From CAXDOZ01 sp963991145 (lineage in GTDB: Bacteria > Bacteroidota > Bacteroidia > Chitinophagales > JABDMM01): DNA of 6,416 bases. This document shows positions 1 through 6,183 of this stretch, in pieces. The stretch covers positions 1 to 6,416 of the forward strand of contig CAXDOZ010000130.1 of assembly GCA_963991145.1 (NCBI GenBank). Direction: 5' to 3'. The translations under genes were made by a program, and so were the position numbers. Position 1 is the first letter of the stretch; every line of letters starts with the position of its first letter. The notes below the pieces were generated by a model. That model searched no databases and was not told the DNA's origin. It saw only the letters and a program-made list of their open reading frames with translations.

Positions 1-202
1 GTCTCCCCCACCCCCCGGCTACCCGACATGCGCGTGGGCGCTTACCCCACGTGTGCCCCCGTACACCAAAATTGGAGCGGTAATTTTCTGTGGCACTCTC
101 TGTCCCCGAAATTTCGGAGCCCTCCCGTTAGGAGGTGCGGCGCTCTGTGTTGTCCGGACTTTCCTCCCCAACTGAGTTGAGGCGATAAGGCGGCCTGTAG
201 TT
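1..202 (-). ncRNA. rnpB: RNase P RNA, bacterial class A, 3' end cut off by the window
   Basis: This is the catalytic RNA of ribonuclease P, which removes 5' leaders from tRNA precursors. Read on the minus strand it carries the conserved GAGGAAAGTCCGGAC block (152-166) and the second core block CCACAGAAAATTACCGC (77-93). The expected helices are present: a P3-like hairpin CCTCAAC/GTTGGGG (166-182), a CCTCC/GGAGG hairpin (121-135), a CCGAAATTTCGG stem (106-117), and a P12-type hairpin GTGGG/CCCAC with a GTAAGC loop (34-50). The order matches known class A RNAs. The 5' end is set at 202 because a good -7 box (TAACTTTG) ends 4 nt before it; it could be off by a few bases. The 3' part, including the GCAAG core and the P1 partner strand, lies outside the window. 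The G-rich stretch near the left edge is part of the RNA. Identification is secure; the exact ends are inferred. Confidence 0.95.
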
Positions 203-206
203 AGTG

Positions 207-214
207 CAAAGTTA
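207..214 (-). promoter_or_regulatory. -7 promoter element of rnpB
   Basis: The minus strand reads TAACTTTG, an exact match to the Bacteroidota -7 consensus TAnnTTTG, placed 4 nt before the inferred 5' end of the RNase P RNA. I find no TTTG or TTG at the expected -33 distance; that position is taken by the GGCCT/AGGCC palindrome. Consensus is established knowledge; use here is inferred. Confidence 0.6.
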
Positions 215-227
215 CCCTAGATTTTCC

Positions 228-260
228 TTTGTGGCCTTTCAGGCCGATATCTTAAACTTG
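228..260 (+). promoter_or_regulatory. Candidate promoter of the methyltransferase gene
   Basis: A TTTG at 228-231 is followed after 21 bp by TAAACTTG (253-260), one mismatch from the Bacteroidota -7 consensus TAnnTTTG. Initiation a few bases after the -7 box would fall on or next to the GTG start codon at 265, giving a leaderless message. The spacer contains the GGCCT-TTC-AGGCC dyad. Confidence 0.45.
233..245. promoter_or_regulatory. Short palindrome between divergent rnpB and methyltransferase promoters
   Basis: GGCCT-TTC-AGGCC is a perfect 5-bp inverted repeat with a 3-nt loop. It lies in the spacer of the plus-strand promoter and at the -33 position of the rnpB promoter, so a protein bound here could touch both. 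It is short enough to be chance, and no binding family is recognised. Confidence 0.3.
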
Positions 261-264
261 CATT

Positions 265-927
265 GTGCAGCAGATCAGATGGAAACTGGCCCAGAACCTT
301 GAATCCCGTTGGTGGAGCAACTACTTAAAAGACAAGGATAAAGAGGAGTACCTCAACTGGAAAAGGGATTATTGGACAGATTTCTTAGACAGGCTGCCTG
401 AAGATGCTTCCAATTTAAAAGGTCTTGAAATTGCAGATATAGGATGCGGTCCTGCAGGGATCTTTACCGTTCTGGACCAGTCATCAGTCTTTGCATCAGA
501 TCCACTGCTTTCAAAATATCAGGAACAATTACCTCAATTTGAGCAAAGTGATTTCCCATGGGTGAGCTTTCAGACTTCCAGCCTCGAAGAAGGCATCCCG
601 AAAAGATCATTCGACCGGATCTTCTGTCTGAATGCCATAAACCATGTAAAGGACCTAAACCTGGCTTTCAGTAATCTGGCCGAAGGCCTAAAAGAAAATG
701 GCTACCTGATACTCTCAAGTGATGTTCACAAGAAGTCCTGGACTAGAAATCTATTTAAGTTTTGCTCCTGGATGGATCCATTGCATCCTCAACAGGATAG
801 TGCAAAAGACTACGAATCTCTATTCGCCCGTAAGGGCTTCAAAATTGAAAAGACCTGGAAGCACAAAGAGAATTTCCTCTTTGAATACAGGGTTTGGGTC
901 TTAAGATCTCTGCCTACGGCAGGATAG
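265..927 (+). CDS. Class I SAM-dependent methyltransferase, substrate unknown
   Basis: A 220-residue Rossmann-fold methyltransferase of the Methyltransf_11/25 type. The SAM-binding motif I is IADIGCGPAG (residues 56-65), followed by the acidic strand-2 end ASDP (77-80, D79). Further on are a post-motif region SFDRIFCLNAINHVKD (115-130) and the strand GYLILSSDV (146-154). The N-terminal 50 residues are rich in Trp and charged residues (SRWWSNYLKDKDKEEY), probably a helical cap that helps choose the substrate. The start is GTG: no in-frame ATG exists near it, a stop lies at 253-255, and only ATT at 262 is an alternative. No Shine-Dalgarno is seen; a -7-like box ends 4 nt before the GTG. The 3' end overlaps the convergent phosphohexomutase gene by 14 bp. 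Small molecule, lipid or protein could be the acceptor; the sequence does not say which. There is no signal peptide, so it is likely cytoplasmic. Confidence 0.88.
   Translation: MQQIRWKLAQNLESRWWSNYLKDKDKEEYLNWKRDYWTDFLDRLPEDASNLKGLEIADIGCGPAGIFTVLDQSSVFASDPLLSKYQEQLPQFEQSDFPWVSFQTSSLEEGIPKRSFDRIFCLNAINHVKDLNLAFSNLAEGLKENGYLILSSDVHKKSWTRNLFKFCSWMDPLHPQQDSAKDYESLFARKGFKIEKTWKHKENFLFEYRVWVLRSLPTAG
910..922. other. Small dyad at the convergent gene junction
   Basis: CTGCC-TAC-GGCAG is a perfect 5-bp inverted repeat inside the overlapping 3' ends of the methyltransferase and phosphohexomutase genes. No T-run follows on either strand, so it is at best a weak terminator-like hairpin. Confidence 0.25.
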
Positions 928-2311
928 TGTTCCTGGTAGCCTCGAGTACTTTCTCTACCAGATCAGCATCCTTGGCTTCTCCATAAACTCGAAGAACAGG
1001 CTCAGTTCCGGAAGGACGGATCATTACTGTGCAGTCGTCTGTAAGGTGGAATTTGAATCCATCGATATCTTCGACTCCTTCAACCGTATATCTTCCAAAT
1101 GATTTGTACTCACCATTCTTGCACTTTTCAATGATGCTTTGCTTCAGTTCATTTGTGATATGAAGATCGTTTCGGTTGTAGGCGAAAGGTCCAACGATCT
1201 CATAGACTTCTTGAATAAGATCTCTAACTGACTTTCCGCTCTTGGCCATGTGCTCAAGGATCACTAGTCCATCCCAAATTCCATCGCGTTCTGGGATATG
1301 ACCTTTTACTGCGATTCCACCGCTTTCTTCACCACCAACCAGGACATCCTCTTTGGTCATGATCTCGCAGATGTACTTGAACCCGATCTTGGTCACCTGG
1401 TATTCTAAACCGTAGTGCTCGCAAAGCTTTTTGACCTTATTCGAAACTGAAAAGGCGATGATCACCTTCCCTTTCAGGCCTTTGTACTTGTAAAGAATAT
1501 GAATCAATAGAAGGATCACGTGATGGGCGTCAACAAAGTTTCCTTCACCGTCGTACATTCCAATTCGGTCTGCATCTCCATCAGTCGCAAGACCAAAATC
1601 ATAACCTCCGCCTTGAAGCAATTCTCTTAGCTCAGTCAGATTCTTATCTAATGGTTCCGGAGCCTGACCTTTAAATGAAGGATTGTAGTCATTATGCAGG
1701 ATCGTGGCCTGAGGAAGAAGTTTTCCCAAAACACTTTGACCAGCTCCATACATGGCATCATAAGCAACATACAATCCAGAGTCTCTGATCGCTTCCATAT
1801 CCAGAGTATCTTCACAATGCTTGTAATAAGCAGTTTCAAGATCCACTTCTTCAATCATTCCAGCTCGCTGATAGTCTTCGTAAGACATGAGCGGAATGGG
1901 ATAGGAATTAGGAATAAGCTCTTCAATCTTTGAAATCTCTGCTGGTACCGCAGGACCACCGAAACCATCCTTGATCTTGAATCCATTGTAGGAAGGTGGG
2001 TTATGGCTCGCGGTGATGACAATTCCTGCAGTAGCATTGTGCTGCAGTGCCCCGAGAGATACCATTGGAGTGGATGAGAAGTTTGGATCGATTGCAACCT
2101 TCACTCCGTTCTCTGCTAAAACACGAGCCGTGAGCTGGGCAAACATCGGTCCTCCAAAACGGCAATCAAAGCCGATCACAGCTTTTGGGGAATCGCTCCT
2201 GTTATTGATCCAATCTGCTGTTGCTTTTGCTACTCTGGCAACATTATCTGTAGTGTAGTCCTGGGCGATAATGGCTCTCCAGCCATCAGTCCCGAATTTG
2301 ATAGGTGTCAT
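914..2311 (-). CDS. Phosphoglucomutase/phosphomannomutase (alpha-D-phosphohexomutase)
   Basis: A 465-residue, four-domain alpha-D-phosphohexomutase that interconverts hexose 1- and 6-phosphates through a phosphoserine enzyme, feeding nucleotide-sugar and envelope synthesis in the cytoplasm. All signatures are present: N-terminal IKFGTDGWRA (4-13), the active-site serine loop TASHNPP (100-106, S102), the metal loop DGDADR (244-249), the sugar-binding loop GGEESGG (326-332), and the C-terminal phosphate-binding RPSGTEP (432-438). The length suits the PGM/PMM group. An in-frame ATG at 2380 would add 23 residues (LNLQNLQNAKF...) ahead of the conserved MTPIKFGTDGW. I prefer 2311 because homologues begin there and a perfect -7 box lies between the two starts. 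The gene has its own promoter and overlaps the convergent methyltransferase by 14 bp. Whether glucose, mannose or glucosamine phosphate is preferred cannot be told; the serine loop TASHNPP and overall form favour PGM/PMM over GlmM. Confidence 0.95.
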   Translation of the reverse strand: MTPIKFGTDGWRAIIAQDYTTDNVARVAKATADWINNRSDSPKAVIGFDCRFGGPMFAQLTARVLAENGVKVAIDPNFSSTPMVSLGALQHNATAGIVITASHNPPSYNGFKIKDGFGGPAVPAEISKIEELIPNSYPIPLMSYEDYQRAGMIEEVDLETAYYKHCEDTLDMEAIRDSGLYVAYDAMYGAGQSVLGKLLPQATILHNDYNPSFKGQAPEPLDKNLTELRELLQGGGYDFGLATDGDADRIGMYDGEGNFVDAHHVILLLIHILYKYKGLKGKVIIAFSVSNKVKKLCEHYGLEYQVTKIGFKYICEIMTKEDVLVGGEESGGIAVKGHIPERDGIWDGLVILEHMAKSGKSVRDLIQEVYEIVGPFAYNRNDLHITNELKQSIIEKCKNGEYKSFGRYTVEGVEDIDGFKFHLTDDCTVMIRPSGTEPVLRVYGEAKDADLVEKVLEATRNTILP

Positions 2312-2331
2312 AATTGTTAATCGTAGGGCGG

Positions 2332-2339
2332 CAAATTTA
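2332..2339 (-). promoter_or_regulatory. -7 promoter element of the phosphohexomutase gene
   Basis: The minus strand reads TAAATTTG, an exact match to Bacteroidota TAnnTTTG. A transcript starting about 5 nt later (near 2327) would have a leader of about 16 nt before the ATG at 2311 and would exclude the upstream ATG at 2380. No clear -33 TTTG is found. Confidence 0.5.
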
Positions 2340-2382
2340 GCATTTTGAAGATTCTGCAGGTTTAAGATTGAGTTATGCAATT

Positions 2383-2420
2383 GGATTGCTGGAATGCTGG
2401 ATTGCTAGAATGCTGGATTC
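2383..2420. repeat. Period-8 tandem repeat, array 1
   Basis: The consecutive 8-mers are GGATTGCT, GGAATGCT, GGATTGCT, AGAATGCT and then partial GGATTC. The unit can also be read as a 16-bp repeat (2383-2398 and 2399-2414) differing at a single base (2407). It lies in the gap upstream of both the phosphohexomutase and the DUF5916 gene. It is non-coding in my reading, as it sits beyond the preferred starts of both. Confidence 0.75.
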
Positions 2421-2459
2421 CGTTTGCCATGCTTGTGCCCTGCTTGACGAATTGCCCAC

Positions 2460-2491
2460 ATTATCCTATTATCCCATTCTCCCATTACAAT
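2460..2491. repeat. Period-8 tandem repeat, array 2
   Basis: The consecutive 8-mers are ATTATCCT, ATTATCCC, ATTCTCCC and ATTACAAT, decaying toward the right. Array 1 read on the opposite strand gives CATTCCAG/CAATCCAG units with the same ATTCC-like core and the same period, so the two arrays may be diverged inverted relatives separated by about 40 bp. It ends just before the candidate starts of the DUF5916 gene. Confidence 0.6.
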
Positions 2492-2498
2492 CTTGTTT

Positions 2499-2506
2499 TA
2501 CCTTCG
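2499..2506 (+). promoter_or_regulatory. Weak -7-like box before the DUF5916 gene
   Basis: TACCTTCG differs from TAnnTTTG at one position and ends 4 nt before GTG 2511. No TTTG or TTG lies at the expected -33 distance. If used, it would give a leaderless message and rule out the TTG start at 2493. Confidence 0.25.
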
Positions 2507-2510
2507 CCGC

Positions 2511-4679
2511 GTGATTAGGGCTGGGTTCGTTTTCTTTTTTTTAATGGCGTTTGCATTTAACTCCTTCGCAGAGGATGGAGAGCTGCAGATCTTTGCTTCA
2601 AAAGCAGAAGAGCCCATTAAAATTGATGGGAAATTATACGAGCAAACCTGGCAGCAGGCAATTCCCATTTCAGGCTTCATTCAAAACTATCCTACGGATA
2701 CTGCTTTAGCTCAAAGTCAGACTGAAGTGCGAGTAGCCTACGATGACCTAAATCTGTATGTAGCAGCTATCTGTTATGCCAACCGACCAGATGAAAACTA
2801 TGTGGTGACCTCACTAAGACGGGATTTCAATATTGGTCAGAATGATGCCTTTCAGGTCCTTTTAAATCCACAGAATGACGAAGCAAATGGATTCAGTTTT
2901 ACGGTCTCTGCTCTGGGTGTATTGAGAGAGGGTTTAGTGGCAGATGGCGGGAACTTTGGAATTGCCGATGTATGGGATAATAAGTGGTCTGCTGAAGTGA
3001 CCATGTACGAAGATCGCTGGCAGGTTGAAATAGCAATACCATTCAAGACACTCAGATACAAGACCGGTTTCGACAGCTGGAATATCAATTTCACAAGAAA
3101 CGATCTCAGCATTAATGAAACCAGCACCTGGGCTCCAATCCCACTTACTTTCAATGTGGCGAACCTGGTTTATCACGGAGATATGGTCTGGGAAAGTCCT
3201 CCTCCCAAGCCAGGTGCAAACGTGAGCTTGATTCCCTATATCATGGGAGGAGCAGGTTTCGACTACAGAAGTGGTGAGAAGGAAACAGATGATCTCTCTA
3301 ATATCGGTTTGGATGCAAAGGTGGGAATCACTCCTTCCCTAAATCTGGACTTAACGGTCAACCCTGATTTCTCTCAGGTAGAAGTTGATGCACAGGTTAT
3401 TAATCTCGACCGATTCTCAGTTTTCTTCCCGGAAAGGAGAAACTTTTTCATCGAGAATGGAGACCTCTTCGCCAACTTTGGATTCTCCAGAATTCGGCCA
3501 TTTTTCTCAAGGAGAATTGGATTGTATCAGGGTCAGAGCATTCCAATCTATGCAGGAGCAAGATTGAGTGGGAATATCAATCCAAAGTTGAGGATCGGGG
3601 CAATGACCATGCAAACTGCGAAGGATAAATCTCTTCAACTTGGTGGTCAGAACTTTTCAGTTGCCGCAATTCAACAGAGAGTTCTAAAGCGATCCAATAT
3701 CTCAGCAATTCTGGTGAATCGTGTTTCGGTGGATTCAGATTCAGCCTTTGATACCAAGTCAAACACTATCGTAGGTCTTGACTTCAACATTTTTTCTCAA
3801 AACAATTACTGGCGAGGTAAGATATTCTATCATCAATCTTTCGCAGATGGTTATGAGAAAGATGGATTTGCCCATGCCATGTGGCTGAGATATAATGACG
3901 GAAAGCTATTTCTCGAATGGAATCATGAATACGTTGGAGAAAATTATTCGGCTGATGTAGGATTTGTTCCCCGCCTTGATTACTTCAGAATTGAACCTAT
4001 TGCCAGCTATTCCTTTTTCCCCAAAGCTGGTGGGAAGGTCAACAATTATGCAGTTGGTGTTTACTCAAGTGTCTATTGGAATGGTGATTGGCTCCTGACA
4101 GACCGGGTCGTAAGACCACGTTTTGAAGTAAACTTTGTAAACTATTCTGGTGTAGAAATTTACTACCGCGATCTTTCCACTTATCTAACAGAGGAATTCG
4201 ACCCAATCCGACAAGGAACTCCATTGCCCGCAGGTAACTACAAATACCGAAGTGCTGGAGCCTCTTACAGTAGCGATTTTAGAAAACTGTGGTTCTTCAG
4301 AGGTAGGATCGAGTATGGAAGTTTTTACAATGGAACTAAGCTTACGGGTACCTCGACTTTCAGATATAGATTTCAACCCTGGGGAAATATTACCGTAGAA
4401 GCAGAGGTAAATGATATTCGATTCCCGGAACCATATGAATCTGCGGTTCTGGTTTTATTAGGTCCAAGATTAGAAGTGAGTTTTTCCAAATCAGTATTCT
4501 TTTCAACCTTCCTTCAGTACAACACTCAGGCTTCAAACTTAAATGTCAACACCCGTCTTCAGTGGCGCTTCGCGCCGATGTCGGACCTTTTCATTGTCTA
4601 TACTGACAATTACTCAACCGATTTCGGACGCACAGCAAGAGCATTTGTATTAAAATTGAATTACTGGTTCAATCTATAA
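2511..4679 (+). CDS. Outer-membrane CBM9-like / DUF5916 beta-barrel protein
   Basis: About 722 residues with a signal peptide (hydrophobic core FVFFFLMAFAF, likely cut after NSFA, about residue 20). A CBM9-like domain follows (about 30-224) with its typical IDGKLYEQTW opening (38-47) and VAYDDLNLYVA (75-85). The rest is a long beta-strand-rich DUF5916 region that begins with the family hallmark: NPDFSQVEVDA (284-294), then FFPERRNFFIENGDLF (305-320). Alternating aromatic strands run to the C terminus LNYWFNL, as in outer-membrane barrels. Function is not established for the family; the CBM9-like domain suggests glycan or surface binding, which is inference. The start is uncertain: TTG 2493, GTG 2511 and ATG 2544 are in frame. 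ATG 2544 would destroy the signal peptide. I chose 2511, which keeps a basic N terminus and follows a -7-like box TACCTTCG (2499-2506). Its stop overlaps the start of pcm. Confidence 0.9.
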   Translation: MIRAGFVFFFLMAFAFNSFAEDGELQIFASKAEEPIKIDGKLYEQTWQQAIPISGFIQNYPTDTALAQSQTEVRVAYDDLNLYVAAICYANRPDENYVVTSLRRDFNIGQNDAFQVLLNPQNDEANGFSFTVSALGVLREGLVADGGNFGIADVWDNKWSAEVTMYEDRWQVEIAIPFKTLRYKTGFDSWNINFTRNDLSINETSTWAPIPLTFNVANLVYHGDMVWESPPPKPGANVSLIPYIMGGAGFDYRSGEKETDDLSNIGLDAKVGITPSLNLDLTVNPDFSQVEVDAQVINLDRFSVFFPERRNFFIENGDLFANFGFSRIRPFFSRRIGLYQGQSIPIYAGARLSGNINPKLRIGAMTMQTAKDKSLQLGGQNFSVAAIQQRVLKRSNISAILVNRVSVDSDSAFDTKSNTIVGLDFNIFSQNNYWRGKIFYHQSFADGYEKDGFAHAMWLRYNDGKLFLEWNHEYVGENYSADVGFVPRLDYFRIEPIASYSFFPKAGGKVNNYAVGVYSSVYWNGDWLLTDRVVRPRFEVNFVNYSGVEIYYRDLSTYLTEEFDPIRQGTPLPAGNYKYRSAGASYSSDFRKLWFFRGRIEYGSFYNGTKLTGTSTFRYRFQPWGNITVEAEVNDIRFPEPYESAVLVLLGPRLEVSFSKSVFFSTFLQYNTQASNLNVNTRLQWRFAPMSDLFIVYTDNYSTDFGRTARAFVLKLNYWFNL

Positions 4680-5335
4680 TGAAACAAGGGGATACTTACA
4701 GACATCAGGGTCTGCGCAAGCAGCTTGTGCAATTGCTTGAAGAGAAAGGAATTGAAAAACCGGAAGTGCTAAATGCTATCGAGGCGGTTCCCAGGCACCT
4801 ATTCTTTTTCGACTCGGCTTTCATCAAACAAGCATATGAGGATAGCGCTTTCCCAATTGGCTCTGGGCAAACTATTTCCCAGCCTTATACCGTGGCTTAT
4901 CAAAGTACCTTACTTGACCTGCGGCCAAGGATGAAAGTCTTAGAGATTGGAACCGGATCGGGCTACCAGGCTGCGGTCCTTCATGAATTAGGGGCAAAAG
5001 TTTACTCAATCGAAAGGCAGAAAAGCCTCTATCATCAAACTAAGCCTCTCCTGGAAAAGCTTGGATATAACAGAGTGAAATGCTTTTACGGAGATGGTTT
5101 TGAAGGCCTTCCAACATTCGCACCTTTCGATCGGATCATTATTACAGCAGCGGCTCCGGAAATTCCATCCAAATTGGTTGAGCAATTAGCTGTGGGCGGA
5201 AAATTTGTACTCCCATTGGATGAGAAAGGTTATCAAAGAATGCTAAGGATCACCAAGCTTGAAGATGGAAGTCTGGAAACAGAGGAGTTTGAAAAATTCG
5301 CCTTTGTTCCAATGCTAAGAGGAAAGCAGGAATAG
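4679..5335 (+). CDS. pcm: Protein-L-isoaspartate O-methyltransferase
   Basis: A 218-residue protein-repair enzyme: it methylates isoaspartyl residues in aged proteins with SAM so they can revert to aspartate through a succinimide. Family signatures are the N-terminal EAVPRHLFF (35-43), the substrate-side motif IGSGQTISQP (60-69), SAM motif I VLEIGTGSGYQ (87-97), the acidic YSIER (109-113), FDRIIITAAAP (150-160) and the C-terminal FVPMLRG (209-215). The length is normal. There is no signal peptide, so it acts in the cytoplasm, unlike some periplasm-directed versions. The ATG shares its first A with the upstream TAA (TAATG) and has no Shine-Dalgarno of its own, so translation is probably coupled to the DUF5916 gene and the two form an operon. 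Its stop is separated from the convergent smpB stop by one base. Confidence 0.96.
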   Translation: MKQGDTYRHQGLRKQLVQLLEEKGIEKPEVLNAIEAVPRHLFFFDSAFIKQAYEDSAFPIGSGQTISQPYTVAYQSTLLDLRPRMKVLEIGTGSGYQAAVLHELGAKVYSIERQKSLYHQTKPLLEKLGYNRVKCFYGDGFEGLPTFAPFDRIIITAAAPEIPSKLVEQLAVGGKFVLPLDEKGYQRMLRITKLEDGSLETEEFEKFAFVPMLRGKQE

Positions 5336-5336
5336 C

Positions 5337-5780
5337 CTAACGGCGAATGTTTCTGATGTCGCGTTTCATTTCACGCTCCTTAATCGACTGACGTTTGTCA
5401 AACTTCTTCTTTCCACGAGCCAAAGCGACCTGAAGCTTGGCAAAGCCTCTTTCATTGATGAATAACTTCACGGGAATTATCGTCAGACCGCTCTCTTTAC
5501 TTTTAGCCTGAAGCTTTTTAAGCTCCCTTTTTGTAAGCAGTAACTTTCTTACTCGAATTGCATCATGCTGATAATGGGCACTCTTCGAATACTCATTGAT
5601 GTGCATTCCTTTAACGTAGAGTTCGCCTTTAATGAAGAGGCAATAAGACTCCTTGATATTAGCTTTACCCTCACGAATTGCTTTGATCTCACTACCGCCC
5701 AGCATAATACCGGCATCGTAAGTGTCGATGAATTCGAAATCGAATTTGGCTTTCTTATTTACTAATTCTTTGAAGTCCAC
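5337..5780 (-). CDS. smpB: SsrA-binding protein SmpB
   Basis: A 147-residue tmRNA-binding protein that brings alanyl-tmRNA to stalled ribosomes for trans-translation. Characteristic segments are KAKFDFEFIDTYDAGIMLGG (10-29), the tmRNA-contacting SEIKAIREGKANIKESY (30-46), the VRKLLLTKRELKKL helix (77-90), and the basic tail ALARGKKKFDKRQ followed by SIKEREMKRDIRNIRR (119-147), which folds into the vacant mRNA channel. Length and all parts are standard and intact. The start is GTG: AAGGA lies 6 nt upstream (5787-5791), overlapping the stop codon of the upstream thioesterase gene, and homologues begin at this point. The 9-bp gap indicates co-transcription with the thioesterase. The 3' end lies one base from the convergent pcm stop, with no visible terminator between them. 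Confidence 0.97.
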   Translation of the reverse strand: MDFKELVNKKAKFDFEFIDTYDAGIMLGGSEIKAIREGKANIKESYCLFIKGELYVKGMHINEYSKSAHYQHDAIRVRKLLLTKRELKKLQAKSKESGLTIIPVKLFINERGFAKLQVALARGKKKFDKRQSIKEREMKRDIRNIRR

Positions 5781-5785
5781 TTGAA

Positions 5786-5791
5786 TTCCTT
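5786..5791 (-). promoter_or_regulatory. Shine-Dalgarno-like site of smpB
   Basis: The minus strand reads AAGGAA ending 5 nt before the GTG start, and it overlaps the TAA of the upstream gene. It is the only convincing Shine-Dalgarno in the window and supports the GTG start. Confidence 0.5.
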
Positions 5792-6179
5792 AGAGGGCAG
5801 CGAAGATACTGTCAATCTTCTCTTTCGGTAGTATTTTTTGACCTTGTTCGCCTTCGGCGATGATGCGATCTCCAACTCTGGCAGCGTATTTACAGATCAC
5901 ATTGTTTCCTTCCTGGTTTGCAAGAATTGCTTCAAAAACAACTTTTTGCCCAAGAAGAGCTGGGCTTCTATGGGTAACATTCACAAAGGTTCCAATTCCC
6001 TCTTCATGATCTTCTTTCATTTCAAGAACAAACAGTCTGCAACACCATTCGGCATCTCTTGCAAGAGCAAAAGTTGAGTAAACCTGATGAACAGTTCCCG
6101 ACTCAAACTTTGCAAGATCCTCCTGAGTAACTAGTCTCTCGAAAGTCTTTTTCTCACCAATTGCAAAGGGCTTAATCAT
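5790..6179 (-). CDS. FlK-like hotdog-fold thioesterase
   Basis: A 129-residue single hotdog domain resembling the fluoroacetyl-CoA thioesterase (FlK) family; members hydrolyse acyl-CoA thioesters. From memory of FlK, its catalytic Thr42, Glu50 and His76 and its CoA-site Gly69 correspond here to T36, E44, H70 and G63, all with the same offset of 6. They lie in VYSTFALARDAEW (33-45), GIGTFVNVTH (61-70) and the following RSPALLGQKVVFEA (71-84). The FlK gate Phe36 would be V30, so fluoroacetate selectivity is not expected; the natural acyl-CoA is unknown. Homologues in non-fluorinating bacteria are common and annotated simply as thioesterases. The ATG has no Shine-Dalgarno; a -7-like TATTTTAG ends 4 nt upstream. 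It is the first gene of a pair with smpB, 9 bp apart, and is likely cytoplasmic. Confidence 0.85.
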   Translation of the reverse strand: MIKPFAIGEKKTFERLVTQEDLAKFESGTVHQVYSTFALARDAEWCCRLFVLEMKEDHEEGIGTFVNVTHRSPALLGQKVVFEAILANQEGNNVICKYAARVGDRIIAEGEQGQKILPKEKIDSIFAAL

Positions 6180-6183
6180 TCTT

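Noticed and set aside
1..60. C-rich left edge as a sequencing artefact or a separate G-quadruplex element
   Set aside because: It lies within the continuous RNase P RNA, and the P12-type hairpin is recognisable there.
1694..2258. Open frames opposite and within the phosphohexomutase gene
   Set aside because: They are shadows of a strongly conserved gene and have no family motifs or ribosome sites.
2309..2380. N-terminal extension of the phosphohexomutase from an upstream ATG at 2380
   Set aside because: The extra 23 residues are unlike the family, whose conserved start is MTPIKFGTDGW, and a perfect -7 box lies inside the extension.
2383..2491. CRISPR array or attachment site
   Set aside because: The units are 8 bp and directly adjacent, with no spacers, and there is no integrase or cas gene nearby.
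2493..2510. TTG at 2493 as the start of the DUF5916 protein
   Set aside because: It cannot be excluded, but GTG 2511 already gives a complete signal peptide and TTG starts are rarer. The -7-like box at 2499-2506 would also lie inside the longer reading.
2852..4376. Minus-strand open frames inside the DUF5916 gene
   Set aside because: They have unlikely composition and no recognisable domains, and the plus-strand frame has clear family signatures throughout.
5565..6077. Plus-strand open frames opposite smpB and the thioesterase
   Set aside because: Both minus-strand proteins carry clear family motifs over their whole length, so these are antisense shadows.
5790..6179. Fluoroacetate resistance gene
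   Set aside because: The catalytic residues match FlK, but the gate Phe appears to be replaced and no fluorometabolite genes are present.
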